Below, in pieces: positions 1 to 7,617 of a stretch of 45,502 bases of DNA. The first letter of the stretch is position 1, and every line of letters begins with the position of its first letter. The notes below the pieces were generated by a model. The model did not search any database. It saw nothing but the letters and a program-made list of their open reading frames with translations, and was not told where the DNA came from. A program made the translations under genes and the position numbers. Origin of the DNA: Albidovulum sp. (lineage in GTDB: Bacteria; Pseudomonadota; Alphaproteobacteria; Rhodobacterales; Rhodobacteraceae); NCBI GenBank assembly GCA_030837785.1, contig JAUQYA010000051.1:1-45502 (forward strand), read 5' to 3'.

Positions 1-75
1 GCCGCGCCGCTTCAGCGCGTCGTTATAGGATTTCCAGTTCGTCGTGCGGTAGCGGGGCGGGACGGGCTTGCTCAT
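1..75 (-). CDS. IS5-family transposase, N-terminal part (runs off the window)
   Basis: The reverse strand from 75 encodes 25 residues beginning MSKPVPPRYRTTNWKSYN, which I recognise as the start of IS5-family transposases common in Rhodobacterales and Paracoccus. The rest of the gene lies to the left of the window. A good ribosome binding site (GGAGG) sits 5 bases before the ATG. The protein would cut and rejoin the ends of its own insertion sequence. Only the first tenth or so is visible, so neither integrity nor the catalytic DDE residues can be judged. Family assignment is by sequence recognition. Confidence 0.75.
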   Translation of the reverse strand, partial: MSKPVPPRYRTTNWKSYNDALKRRG

Positions 76-118
76 GCCCGCCTCCTAACCTGATGGATTC
101 ACCGTGTGAATCCTCTCA
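1..118 (-). mobile_element. IS5-type insertion sequence, one end only
   Basis: The partial transposase is followed by a short non-coding stretch with a perfect 8-bp inverted repeat, GGATTCAC-cgt-GTGAATCC, at 95-113, just upstream of the transposase start. This fits the terminal region of an IS whose outer border lies somewhere around 105-120. The exact terminus and target duplication cannot be fixed because the other end is outside the window. The element appears to interrupt the M56-like reading frame at about 118-222. Confidence 0.55.
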
Positions 119-222
119 GGTCAAGTTCTGCAACAACGCCAGGCAAACCACAGAACGCAGGCGAACAGAAGGAGCAGGTTCACATCGACATAGGCATCGA
201 GAAGGGTGCTAGCGTTTATCAT
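118..222 (-). pseudogene. M56 (BlaR1-like) peptidase start fragment, interrupted
   Basis: From an ATG at 222 the reverse strand reads MINASTLLDAYVDVNLLLLF and continues for about 34 codons to a stop near 121-123. The pattern, a short polar start with LLDAY then a hydrophobic first membrane segment, resembles the N-terminus of M56/BlaR1-type membrane metallopeptidases in Rhodobacterales. These usually follow a BlaI-type repressor and act as antibiotic or stress sensors. Only the first membrane helix remains. The frame dies where the IS5-type end begins, so I read it as a gene fragment. The identification rests on about 30 residues and could be wrong. Confidence 0.4.
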
Positions 223-231
223 CCCTGAGGG

Positions 232-320
232 CTCTGATGATGTGACCGCTTTCCTCCGTGGATCCTCGCAGACCCACCTCGGCACATTGATACCGTCGGG
301 GGGCGGTCACATCATCAGAG
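232..320. repeat. 89-bp element with 18-bp perfect inverted repeats
   Basis: CTCTGATGATGTGACCGC at 232-249 is the exact reverse complement of 303-320; 53 bases lie between. The outward-facing termini and small size look like a MITE-like element, or the two ends of an IS left after internal deletion. It sits exactly at the point where the binding-protein pseudogene loses homology on one side and the M56-like fragment begins on the other. I do not recognise the IS family. Confidence 0.6.
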
Positions 321-711
321 TCGCTGGTTAGGTCGGAATCGTTGACATAGCCGTCATAGAGGTTGCGGTTCGTCTGCATCTGCGTCTGCACCGCCCGCAC
401 CACCTCGCCCTCGCCGAGGATCTGGTGGCTCACCTTGATGCCGGTGATTTCGAAGAAGGCCTTGGTCAGGGCTTCCGCTTCATAGGAATGCGTCGGGATG
501 CCTTCCGACGGCCGTTGATTTCCATGCCCGCGAAGGGCTTGGCCGCATCGATGAACCACGTCATCTCGGCCATCTGCTCGTCCTTCGACAAAGCCGAGGG
601 CTGGAATTCGCTGTCGATCCATTTCTGCGCGGCTGCCTCGTCGGCCCATGCCGATCCGGCCCCCGCAATGACCGCCGATGCGGCCACCGCGGAGAGAAGA
701 TACTTCCGCAT
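321..711 (-). pseudogene. ABC-transporter extracellular solute-binding protein, frameshifted and truncated
   Basis: A clear start (ATG at 711, GGAGGAG just upstream) opens a signal peptide, MRKYLLSAVAASAVIAGAGS with AWA before the likely cleavage site, followed by the N-terminus of a family-1 extracellular solute-binding protein of the sugar/polyol type. After the stretch FAGMEIN the frame shifts near 505-515: one base appears to be missing. The protein continues in another frame as SEGIPTHSYEAEALTKAFFE and on to LYDGYVNDSDL. Homology stops at about 320, at the inverted-repeat element. Only about 130 of an expected roughly 550-580 residues remain, and no permease or ATPase genes are present, so the transporter is dead here. 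The promoter region still carries operator-like sequences. Confidence 0.75.
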
Positions 712-774
712 CCTGTCTCCTCCCTGAGATATGTGCGCCAGTTTCTCGGCTGGCTGCGCGATCATCCGTCCGGA

Positions 775-788
775 TGTTAGCGTTTGCA
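775..788 (-). promoter_or_regulatory. LacI-type operator-like site upstream of the binding-protein pseudogene
   Basis: TGTTAGCGTTTGCA matches 11 of 14 positions of the palindrome TGTTAGCGCTAACA, with the central CG typical of LacI-family operators. It lies 64 bp upstream of the pseudogene start. Similar sequences precede both gap genes in this window. The regulator is not encoded here. Confidence 0.4.
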
Positions 789-790
789 AA

Positions 791-804
791 ACTAAAACTT
801 TAGT
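791..804. promoter_or_regulatory. Palindromic operator candidate ACTAAA-AC-TTTAGT
   Basis: A perfect 6-bp inverted repeat with a 2-base centre lies in the AT-rich patch, 2 bp from the LacI-like site and about 80 bp before the pseudogene start. Such a site would suit a local sugar-responsive repressor. No cognate regulator gene is visible. Confidence 0.35.
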
Positions 805-1053
805 AGACATGAATACATTAAAATTTGCAGATATGTGACTGATATTATTTGATAGTTCTTGCAGGAGAGATCACCGGCAACCGGCCGGCCCTCCAGAGCC
901 GCGCGTCGGCGCGCGGCGAGGCCCTGCTTGCCGGTGCCGCATCGCCGCCGGTCCCGCGCGGCTATTTCGCAGTTTCGCCTCGTTCTGGGCAAGAAATGGT
1001 CACGCCGAGGCGCAAGGATGGCACCACTGCCTCAGCAACGCAGGGCCGATGAC

Positions 1054-1710
1054 ATGGACACGCTCCGACTCGCTTCGCGCACGCCTGCCATCTGGCGCCC
1101 CCGCCTTCGCGCCGGGATCGGTCTCGCGGCCCTGTTCCTTCTTGCCGCCGCCACCGCGGCCGCCGCGGCGCCGAAGCCGGTACCGGCGCAGCTTGCGGCG
1201 ATCCGTGGCGTGGCCGCGCCCTCGGCGGCGCGCGACCTCTGCGGCCGCTATCCCTGGGCCTGTGCGAGGGGTGCCGCGCAGACCGGGATGACGGGCGACG
1301 CGCTGGCCCTTGCCCGGACCGTCAACCTCGCCGTCAACCGCCAGGTGCGCCAGGTCTCGGACCGGAGCCAGTATGGCCGCGAGGACATCTGGGGACTTCC
1401 CACCGCCCGCGGCGGCGACTGCGAGGACTTCGTGCTGGAAAAGAAGCGCCGCCTGATCGAGGCCGGCTTGCCGGGAAGCGCCCTGCTCATCGCCACGGTC
1501 CTCGACCGGCGGAGGCAGGGGCACGCGGTTCTGGTGCTCAGAACCCGGTCGGGCGACTACGTGCTCGACAACCTCGGCAACCAGGTCGTGCCCTGGTATC
1601 GGACCGGCTACAGCTTCCTGAGGATGCAGAATCCCGCGGCGCCGCAGAAATGGGATGCGATCGCGGCGGGCGGCATCTTCAGCGTGACCGCCAGCATCGA
1701 CGGCAACTGA
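1054..1710 (+). CDS. Transglutaminase-like cysteine peptidase (BTLCP/LapG-like), exported
   Basis: The 218-residue product starts with a basic stretch and a long Ala/Leu-rich hydrophobic segment ending AAAAAPK, a Sec signal peptide or anchor. The remainder is a bacterial transglutaminase-like cysteine proteinase domain. The triad is visible as Cys123 (GGDCEDF), His157 (GHAVL) and Asp172 (LDNL). LapG members of this family cut large surface adhesins in the periplasm under c-di-GMP control; no adhesin or LapD receptor is in the window, so that role is inference. The ATG at 1054 has a poor ribosome site. An in-frame ATG at 1018 follows a better purine run and would add 12 residues before the signal. 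Confidence 0.75.
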   Translation: MDTLRLASRTPAIWRPRLRAGIGLAALFLLAAATAAAAAPKPVPAQLAAIRGVAAPSAARDLCGRYPWACARGAAQTGMTGDALALARTVNLAVNRQVRQVSDRSQYGREDIWGLPTARGGDCEDFVLEKKRRLIEAGLPGSALLIATVLDRRRQGHAVLVLRTRSGDYVLDNLGNQVVPWYRTGYSFLRMQNPAAPQKWDAIAAGGIFSVTASIDGN

Positions 1711-1741
1711 GGTTGGCGCCGGATGGGTGCCTGCCTCCGGC

Positions 1742-2668
1742 TCAGGGCCGCCGGGTGATGTAGCCCCAGACCTCGCCCGCGGTCCAGGCGGTGGTCAGGA
1801 TCATCACGTAGGGCAGCGCCCGAAGGTAGCGCATCCCCCGCCCCTTCCGCCGCTGCGTCATCCCGTGGCGCAGCCAGAGAACCGGCGGGATCGCGGGGCC
1901 CAGCAGGATGTATTTCCACCTTTGGGCTTCGGTCATCGTCATGGTGCGGATGTGGCCGAACAGCCGACCCCAGTGGAACCGTTCGTGGATCATGTAGCCC
2001 AAGGGCGTCTTCGGGCGGCCGTGAAAGATCACCACCCGGTCGGAAAGCCACAGCGTCTCGCCCCGCGCCATCAGCGCCTCGTGGACGATGGGTTCGTGGT
2101 AGCGTTCGCTCCAGAGCTCCTTCGTCGCCTCCAGCGCCTCGCGGGTGTAGCTGACGTTGACGTCGGAAATCCAGGTGGCGGGGCCGTTCGTGACCGGCAG
2201 GCCGTACTGGCTGAAGTCGGTGACGTAGAAGGTCCAGTTGAGCGGGCTTGCGGGCTCCCGGCATTCGATCGCACCGCCCACAACGGCGGCGCCGGTTTCC
2301 TTGTGCAGATCGACGACCGCGCGCGCCCAGTCGGCGCGCGGATGGCCGCGGTCCTCGAGAATCGCGAGGTAGCGACCCCGCGCGGCCTTCAGCCCGAAGG
2401 ACTTGCGCCGGTCGTAAAGTTCGTGCCGCCCCGCCTCGGTCGTCACCGGATGCCCGGTCGCGACATGGCCCATGTCGAGAAAGCGCACCGAAGGGAACTC
2501 GGCCGCCATCGCGGGCACTTCCGGGCAGGTCTGGTCGTAGGGCACGATGATCTCGTGCGCCGGCGCGTTCTGGAAGCCCAGCGCGGCGCGGAGGAAATCC
2601 TTGAGGTAGTCGCCGCCGTCGATGATGGCGACGACGACGGAAAGCTCAGGCGTGCGGGTTTCGGCCAT
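1742..2668 (-). CDS. Family 2 glycosyltransferase, probably membrane-anchored
   Basis: This 308-residue protein opens with a GT-A nucleotide-sugar fold (ELSVVVAIIDGG at residues 8-19). It carries an acidic metal-binding segment, AILEDR at 102-107, where GT2 enzymes have their Asp-rich motif. Two hydrophobic stretches near residues 253-268 and 285-303 suggest C-terminal membrane anchoring. It would transfer a sugar to a glycan or lipid acceptor at the inner face of the membrane; donor and acceptor cannot be told. Only two bases separate its ATG from the stop of the Gfo/Idh gene upstream, so the pair is cotranscribed. The two may act on the same surface sugar. Confidence 0.8.
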   Translation of the reverse strand: MAETRTPELSVVVAIIDGGDYLKDFLRAALGFQNAPAHEIIVPYDQTCPEVPAMAAEFPSVRFLDMGHVATGHPVTTEAGRHELYDRRKSFGLKAARGRYLAILEDRGHPRADWARAVVDLHKETGAAVVGGAIECREPASPLNWTFYVTDFSQYGLPVTNGPATWISDVNVSYTREALEATKELWSERYHEPIVHEALMARGETLWLSDRVVIFHGRPKTPLGYMIHERFHWGRLFGHIRTMTMTEAQRWKYILLGPAIPPVLWLRHGMTQRRKGRGMRYLRALPYVMILTTAWTAGEVWGYITRRP

Positions 2669-2670
2669 CG

Positions 2671-3723
2671 TCACACCCTCATCGCCCCGAGGTCTTCCAG
2701 CTTGACCGTCAGCCCGGTGCGTGTGCTTTCCGGCACCGCCGCCGCGATCTCCACCGCGCGGAGCGCGGCGTGGCCGTCGGCGATCCTGAGACCCTCGCGC
2801 CCCTCGACGAGGCCGACGAAATCGGCCAGCTCGTCCTGGAACGACTTCAGCGCCGTCGTCTTCCACGACTTCAGCTTCTCGCGCAGCTTGATGTCGAAAT
2901 AGGTCTTCCTCACCCGGCGCCTGGCGCCGCCGGGCTTGTCCATCGTGATCAGCAGGTTCTCCATCGGCGCGTACTGGCCCCGCACCATGCCCCTGGTGCC
3001 ATAGACCTCGACCGCGCTCATGTAGCCTTTCCAGTCGGTCCAGGTCGCGTGGTAGGTGGCGGCAAGGCCGGAGGGCGCGCGGAAGATCGCCATCGCGTTG
3101 TCCTCCGACCCCGGCACGTTCCAGACGGCATTTGTGGCAACGCCGTAGACCTCGGTGATCTCACCCATGAGATGACGCGCCATGTCGGTCATGTGGATGC
3201 CCACGTCCCACATCGCCCCGCCGCCCGACTTCTCGGCCCGGTATTCCCAGTCATGGGCGAAGTGGTGCAGCCCGTCATGCGCGCCGTAGATGCGCAGATG
3301 GTCGATCTCTCCGATCTCGCCGCTGTCCATGATGTCCTTCACATAGGCGAAGGCGGGGTAGTAGCGCATGTTGAACCCCGCGCCGAGATGGCGCCCGGCG
3401 GCCTTGGCGGCCTGAAGGATCCGCCGGCTCGCCTCCAGCGTCGGCGCGAGCGGCTTTTCCGACAGAACGTGCAGCCCCGCCTTGAAGGCGGCAAGGCAGA
3501 GCGGTTCGCGCACGAAGGCGGGGGTGGAGATCACCACCGCGTCCATCGGCACCGCGAGGAAGGCGTCAAGCTCGGTGAAGGCGGGGGCGCCGTTGGCATG
3601 TTCGCGCGCCTTCTCCGGCGTCATGTCCATGACGGCGGCGAGTTCCGTTCGCGGGTCGGCAAGAATCGTCTCCACCCGCATCTGGCCGATCTTGCCGGCC
3701 GCTCCGATCACCCCGATCCGCAT
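2671..3723 (-). CDS. Gfo/Idh/MocA-family NAD(P)-dependent oxidoreductase
   Basis: A 350-residue two-domain dehydrogenase. The N-terminal Rossmann fold has GAAGKIG at residues 7-13, and the family's EKP signature is at 89-91 (SEKPLAPT). The C-terminal part carries GGGAMWDVGIHMTD at about 168-181, with Asp174 and His178 as the expected substrate and catalytic residues. Such enzymes oxidise sugar or inositol hydroxyls, or make amino-sugar precursors. It is coupled to the GT2 gene downstream and stands divergently from the SDR epimerase gene, so a role in making a surface-glycan sugar is likely, though the substrate is unknown. The ATG at 3723 is the natural start of the Rossmann strand. Confidence 0.85.
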   Translation of the reverse strand: MRIGVIGAAGKIGQMRVETILADPRTELAAVMDMTPEKAREHANGAPAFTELDAFLAVPMDAVVISTPAFVREPLCLAAFKAGLHVLSEKPLAPTLEASRRILQAAKAAGRHLGAGFNMRYYPAFAYVKDIMDSGEIGEIDHLRIYGAHDGLHHFAHDWEYRAEKSGGGAMWDVGIHMTDMARHLMGEITEVYGVATNAVWNVPGSEDNAMAIFRAPSGLAATYHATWTDWKGYMSAVEVYGTRGMVRGQYAPMENLLITMDKPGGARRRVRKTYFDIKLREKLKSWKTTALKSFQDELADFVGLVEGREGLRIADGHAALRAVEIAAAVPESTRTGLTVKLEDLGAMRV

Positions 3724-3885
3724 TCCCGCTCCTCGCGCCGGCCCGGCCCGGCGCCCTGCAATCGCCAAAACGAATGGAAGGCAGCTAGCATGGGCGTCGG
3801 ATTCGGACCAGCATGGTGGCGCCACCGGGTTTCAAAGGCGCGGGCCTGTGGCTATTCTGCGCCGCAGCGGCGGAAGGGTGAGAAC

Positions 3886-4953
3886 ATGGAAACAGCACTG
3901 GCCGGCCGGCGCGTCTTCGTCACCGGCGCGACGGGGTTCATCGGCCGCAGGCTCGTCGCCGCGCTGGTTCAGGCGGGGGCGGAGGTCGGCGTGCTGACGC
4001 GCAGCCGGTCGGGGCTTGCCGACCTTCCGGCGGCCGTCCGCCCGGTGATCGGCGGCATGGGCGACCCCGCCCTTCTTGCCCGCGCCCTCGGCGGCGCGGA
4101 CGTGCTCTTCAACCTCGCCTACGACGTGCGCGCGAGCGCGGCCGGGAACCTCGCCGGCTTCGACCGGCTGGTCGCGGTGGCAGAGGCGGCAGGCGTGGGC
4201 CGGATCGTGCATCTTTCCTCCATCGTCGTCTATGACGCCTGGCCGGGGGCCGATTGCACCGAGGACGGGCCGATGACGCGCCCCGGCGGCAGCGCCTACC
4301 GCCAGGCGAAGATTGCGATGGAGCGGCGGCTGCTGGCCGGCATTCTGCCGGCCGCGATCCTCCAGCCGACGATCGTCTATGGCCCCGGCTCGGCGCTCTG
4401 GACCGACGGCTTCGCGCGGGCGCTTCTGGCGGGCGGCGTGGTGCTGCCCGACCCGGAGGGGTTCTGCAACGGCGTCTTCGTCGAGGACGTGGTGCAGGCC
4501 TGCCTGAAGGCGGCCGTCCTTCCCGACCTCAGGCAGGAGCGATTCGTGATCTCGGGCCCCGCGCCCTTCCCGTGGTCGGCGCTGCTGCGGGGCTACGCCG
4601 GGGCGCTCGGCCGGGGCGAAATCCACCCCGAGCCGGTGACCGCGATCCTTGCGCGGCTCGGGCCCAGGCCCGGCGAAGCCGCCGACCGGCCGCCTTCGGC
4701 CGCCGCGCGCGTCAGCGCGACGCTCCGCCGCCTGATCGGGCACCGGCGGTTCGAGGCGCTGGTGGGCGCGGCGAAGCGGCGGCTGAAGGCGGGCGCCCGG
4801 CTGGAGCCCGACCATCACCTTCTGGAGGAATTCACCGGCCGCGGCACCTGCCGGATCGACCACGCCCGTGCCCGGCTCGGCTATGCGCCCGATTACGATC
4901 TTGCCGCCGGGCTCGCCGCCACCGAGGCCTATCTGCGGCGGATGGCGCGGTAG
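3886..4953 (+). CDS. Extended SDR: NAD-dependent sugar epimerase/dehydratase
   Basis: The 355-residue product has the nucleotide-binding motif TGATGFIG at 13-20. It has the catalytic Ser (LSS at 110-112) and the YxxxK pair Tyr138/Lys142 (YRQAK), as in GalE-like and dTDP-sugar enzymes. The C-terminal 100 residues, rich in Arg and Ala, are less typical and may bind a specific sugar nucleotide. It is transcribed away from the Gfo/Idh-GT2 pair and towards the GT4 gene on the other strand. GAAGGGTGAG upstream of the ATG is a fair ribosome site. The likely role is remodelling of an NDP-sugar or lipid-linked sugar for the local glycan; the exact reaction cannot be read from sequence. Confidence 0.8.
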   Translation: METALAGRRVFVTGATGFIGRRLVAALVQAGAEVGVLTRSRSGLADLPAAVRPVIGGMGDPALLARALGGADVLFNLAYDVRASAAGNLAGFDRLVAVAEAAGVGRIVHLSSIVVYDAWPGADCTEDGPMTRPGGSAYRQAKIAMERRLLAGILPAAILQPTIVYGPGSALWTDGFARALLAGGVVLPDPEGFCNGVFVEDVVQACLKAAVLPDLRQERFVISGPAPFPWSALLRGYAGALGRGEIHPEPVTAILARLGPRPGEAADRPPSAAARVSATLRRLIGHRRFEALVGAAKRRLKAGARLEPDHHLLEEFTGRGTCRIDHARARLGYAPDYDLAAGLAATEAYLRRMAR

Positions 4954-4999
4954 GGCCGCGGCCGCCCGTCCGTCGCGAGCGCCGCCGCTAGCCCCGCCG

Positions 5000-6139
5000 C
5001 TAGTCCCGCCGCGCCAGCCCGTAATAGGTTTCCTCGAACTGCCGGTGCACCCAGTCGGGGTCGAACCGGTCGAGCTTCGAGCGTTCCAGCGCCGCCCGTC
5101 CCATCGCCTTGCGCAGCGCATCGTCGCCGACGATCCGGCCCACCGCCCCGGCGATGGCCTCCACATCCCCCACCGGCACGACCGCGCCCACCGTGTCGTC
5201 GATCAGCTCCACCACACCCGAGCAGGCCGCCGCCACCGCCGGGATACCCGCCTGGAACGCCTCGACGATCGAGAACGGCAATGCCTCCCACCGCGAGGTG
5301 AGAAGAAAGAGGTCGGAGGCGCGGAGGTAGAGATGCGGGCGGCTCACCCGGCCGAGGAAGCGGACTTCCTTTGCCACCCCCAGCCCGCGGGCCTGCGCCT
5401 TCAGCTTGCCCTCGTCCACCCCGTCGCCGGCGACGGCGAAGCGCACGCCCGGATGGTCCTTCACGACCCGCGCCGCCGCGTCGATCAGGATGTCGATGCC
5501 CTTCTGGTGTTCGAGCCGCGCCAGCGTGATGACCACCCGCTCGCCGTCGCCGAGAAGCTCGCGCCTGAGCGCGGCAATCTCCTCGGGCGCGTCGTCCGGG
5601 GGCGGCGCCACGCCGAGGCCGAGGACCTTCAGCTTCGCCCGCGGCACGGCGCCGATCTTCTCCAGATCCTCGGCCGAGCGGTGCGAGGGGGTGATGACAA
5701 GGTCCGCCGCCTTCGCGATCGCCCCGAACGAGGCGATGCGCGACGGCTCCGACCCGTGATAGGTCACCGCCAGCGGGATGCCGAGGCCCTTGCGCGCAAG
5801 GTTCGCCACCAGCGCGGGGGCCGATTCGTGGGCATGGATCAGGTCCACCCGGTTCCGCTTCAGCCAGCGGCGGAGCGTCCAGACCGCCCCGGCCACGTTC
5901 ATCAGCCGCGCCGGCAACGACCCGCCGATGCCCGAGACATATTTGGTCGGCAGTTCCACATAGTCCGGCTCGGTGTCCTTTCCCGCCCAGAACGAGCTTG
6001 TGCCGCCAAGCGTGATCCGGTGCCCCCGCCCCCGCATCCAGTCGCGGAGCGAAAGCACATGCCGGGTGATTCCGCCGACGCCGAATTCGGTCTGCATTTC
6101 CAGGACATGCAGCGGTGCGCGGTAAGTGTCTTTTGCCAT
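5000..6139 (-). CDS. Family 4 glycosyltransferase
   Basis: This 379-residue protein has the GT-B two-domain layout. The N-terminal acceptor half begins HVLEMQTEFGVGGITRHVLS, with the glycine loop typical of GT4. The C-terminal donor half contains TLARLEHQKGIDILIDA and the EX7E-type motif in EALPFSIVEAFQAGIPAVA. It would transfer a sugar from an NDP-sugar with retention of configuration. It lies convergent with the SDR gene (46-bp gap) and divergent from a second GT4 at 6436, so it belongs to the glycan region, probably exopolysaccharide or lipopolysaccharide side-chain assembly. No strong ribosome site is seen before the ATG at 6139. Confidence 0.85.
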   Translation of the reverse strand: MAKDTYRAPLHVLEMQTEFGVGGITRHVLSLRDWMRGRGHRITLGGTSSFWAGKDTEPDYVELPTKYVSGIGGSLPARLMNVAGAVWTLRRWLKRNRVDLIHAHESAPALVANLARKGLGIPLAVTYHGSEPSRIASFGAIAKAADLVITPSHRSAEDLEKIGAVPRAKLKVLGLGVAPPPDDAPEEIAALRRELLGDGERVVITLARLEHQKGIDILIDAAARVVKDHPGVRFAVAGDGVDEGKLKAQARGLGVAKEVRFLGRVSRPHLYLRASDLFLLTSRWEALPFSIVEAFQAGIPAVAAACSGVVELIDDTVGAVVPVGDVEAIAGAVGRIVGDDALRKAMGRAALERSKLDRFDPDWVHRQFEETYYGLARRD

Positions 6140-6393
6140 CGTGCCGAAACCGCCCCCGAACCGCCCGCGATGAAATCCGCCCCGTGCTTAGCCGAAGCGC
6201 GCGGCCTGTGCATCTGATACTTGGCCGAGGCCCCGCGCGGGTCGCCATTCGGGGCTGCATTCGCGGCCGGTTCGGAAACGAAGCCGCCGGTGCCGGCGAT
6301 TTTGCACGGCTTGGCGCCGCAGGCGGTCGACGACCATCCGATCCCCTTGGGCTCGCGCCGCGATTGAACTAGGAAGGGCGGGCAAGGAACGCG

Positions 6394-6429
6394 CCAGCGA
6401 ACAGGGCAGCGAACAGGGCAGCGAACGGG
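6394..6429 (+). repeat. 12-bp tandem repeat, three copies, just before the GT4 start
   Basis: Three near-perfect copies of GCAGCGAACAGG occupy the untranslated leader and end 7 bases before the ATG at 6436. The third copy supplies part of the G-rich ribosome-binding stretch. Change of copy number could alter translation, but no evidence of variation can be seen in one sequence. Confidence 0.7.
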
Positions 6430-6435
6430 GCGGGC

Positions 6436-7614
6436 ATGAGCATCCACGTCGGCATAGACGCGAGCGCCTGGGACAACGAGCGCGGCTTCGGCCGCTTCAC
6501 CCGCAGCCTCGTCGAGGCCCTGGCCGCGCGCAAGGCGGGGTTCCGCTACACGCTGATCTTCGACCGCGCGCCGGAACGGCCGGTGCCCGAGGGCGTGGCC
6601 ACGCTCGTCGCCGGGGCGCGGCGGACGATGGCCGAGGCGTCCTCGGGCAAGGGCGCAAGGGCCGGCGCGGACATGCTGGCGCTGTCGCGCGCGGCGGCGC
6701 GGCTTGACGCCGACCTGCTGTTCTACCCCGCCAGCTATTCCTTCTACCCGGTCCTGTCGCGCGTGCCGAAGCTCGTCTGCATCCACGACACGATTCCCGA
6801 ACGCTTCCCCGACCTGATCTTCCCCACCCCCCGCAACCGCCGCCTCTGGCAGGCGAAAAGCTGGCTCGCGCGGATGCAGGCCCGGCGCATCCTGACCGTC
6901 TCCGAGGCCTCGGCCCGGGACATCGCCGAGATGCTCCACGTGCCCCGCGACCGGATCGACGTGACGACCGAGGGCGCGGACGCGGCCTTCCGCCCGGTGA
7001 CCGACGGCACAAGGCTGGCCGCCGCGCGCGCCCGCCACGGGATCGCGGCCGGCGACCGGGTGCTGGTCTACGTCGGCGGCTTCAACCGCCACAAGAACGT
7101 GATCCGTCTCATCGAGGCGATGCCCGCGATCCTTGCCGCCTGCCCCGCCGCGCGGCTTGTCATCGTCGGGCGTACCACCGGCGACCGGTTCTGGGACAAC
7201 GTCGACGAACTGAAGGCCGGCGCCACGCGGGACGCCCGCGCCTCGGACCGGATCACCTTTCCGGGCGAGATCACCGATGCCGACATGGCCGAGATCCTGA
7301 GCCTTTCCGAGGCGCTGGTCTTCCCCTCGCTCTGGGAAGGCTTCGGCCTTCCGGCGGTCGAGGCGATGTATTGCGGGACGCCGGTCCTTGCCTCCGACCG
7401 GGGATCGCTGCCCGAGGTGGTGGGCGGCGCGGGGCTGATGTTCGATCCGGAACGCACCGAGGATCTCGCCGGCGCGACGGTCCGGCTTCTGACCGAGCCC
7501 GGCCTGCGCGAGCGGCTGGCGCGGGCGGCGCTGGAACGGGCGGCCCGCTTCAGCTGGGCGGCAAGCGCCGAACTGACCGAACGGGCGTTCCTGCGGACGC
7601 TTTCGCGCGGCTGA
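6436..7614 (+). CDS. Family 4 glycosyltransferase (second copy type)
   Basis: A 392-residue GT-B glycosyltransferase. The N-terminus VGIDASAWDNERGFGRF is of the kind found in mannosyl- and rhamnosyl-transferases. The donor domain has LVYVGGFNRHKNVIRLIEAM, and the EX7E motif lies in SLWEGFGLPAVEAMYCGTP. The spacing is typical and the protein looks complete. It is divergent from the GT4 at 5000-6139, sharing a 296-bp region that contains the triple 12-bp repeat. It is probably part of the same surface-glycan pathway. An in-frame stop at 6370-6372 and no other start codon between make 6436 the only sensible start. Confidence 0.88.
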   Translation: MSIHVGIDASAWDNERGFGRFTRSLVEALAARKAGFRYTLIFDRAPERPVPEGVATLVAGARRTMAEASSGKGARAGADMLALSRAAARLDADLLFYPASYSFYPVLSRVPKLVCIHDTIPERFPDLIFPTPRNRRLWQAKSWLARMQARRILTVSEASARDIAEMLHVPRDRIDVTTEGADAAFRPVTDGTRLAAARARHGIAAGDRVLVYVGGFNRHKNVIRLIEAMPAILAACPAARLVIVGRTTGDRFWDNVDELKAGATRDARASDRITFPGEITDADMAEILSLSEALVFPSLWEGFGLPAVEAMYCGTPVLASDRGSLPEVVGGAGLMFDPERTEDLAGATVRLLTEPGLRERLARAALERAARFSWAASAELTERAFLRTLSRG

Positions 7615-7617
7615 CGC

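Larger units (their letters stand above)
712..1053. other. Intergenic region between the dead transporter promoter and the BTLCP gene
   Basis: This 342-bp stretch separates two divergent starts. The part from about 775 to 860 is markedly AT-rich for this genome and holds two operator-like sequences (775-788 and 791-804). The part from about 870 to 1050 is GC-rich and shows no convincing gene. I see no RNA gene in it. Confidence 0.5.

Noticed and set aside
209..649. A 146-codon reverse frame as an intact gene
   Set aside because: It consists of the out-of-frame continuation of the binding-protein pseudogene plus the inverted-repeat element and carries no start signal of its own.
425..727. A 100-codon forward frame opposite the binding-protein fragment
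   Set aside because: Antisense to a clear signal peptide and binding-protein segment; no ribosome site and no homology recognised.
2770..4953. A 727-codon forward frame starting inside the Gfo/Idh gene
   Set aside because: Only its part from 3886 is a real SDR gene; the upstream extension is antisense to the Gfo/Idh coding sequence.
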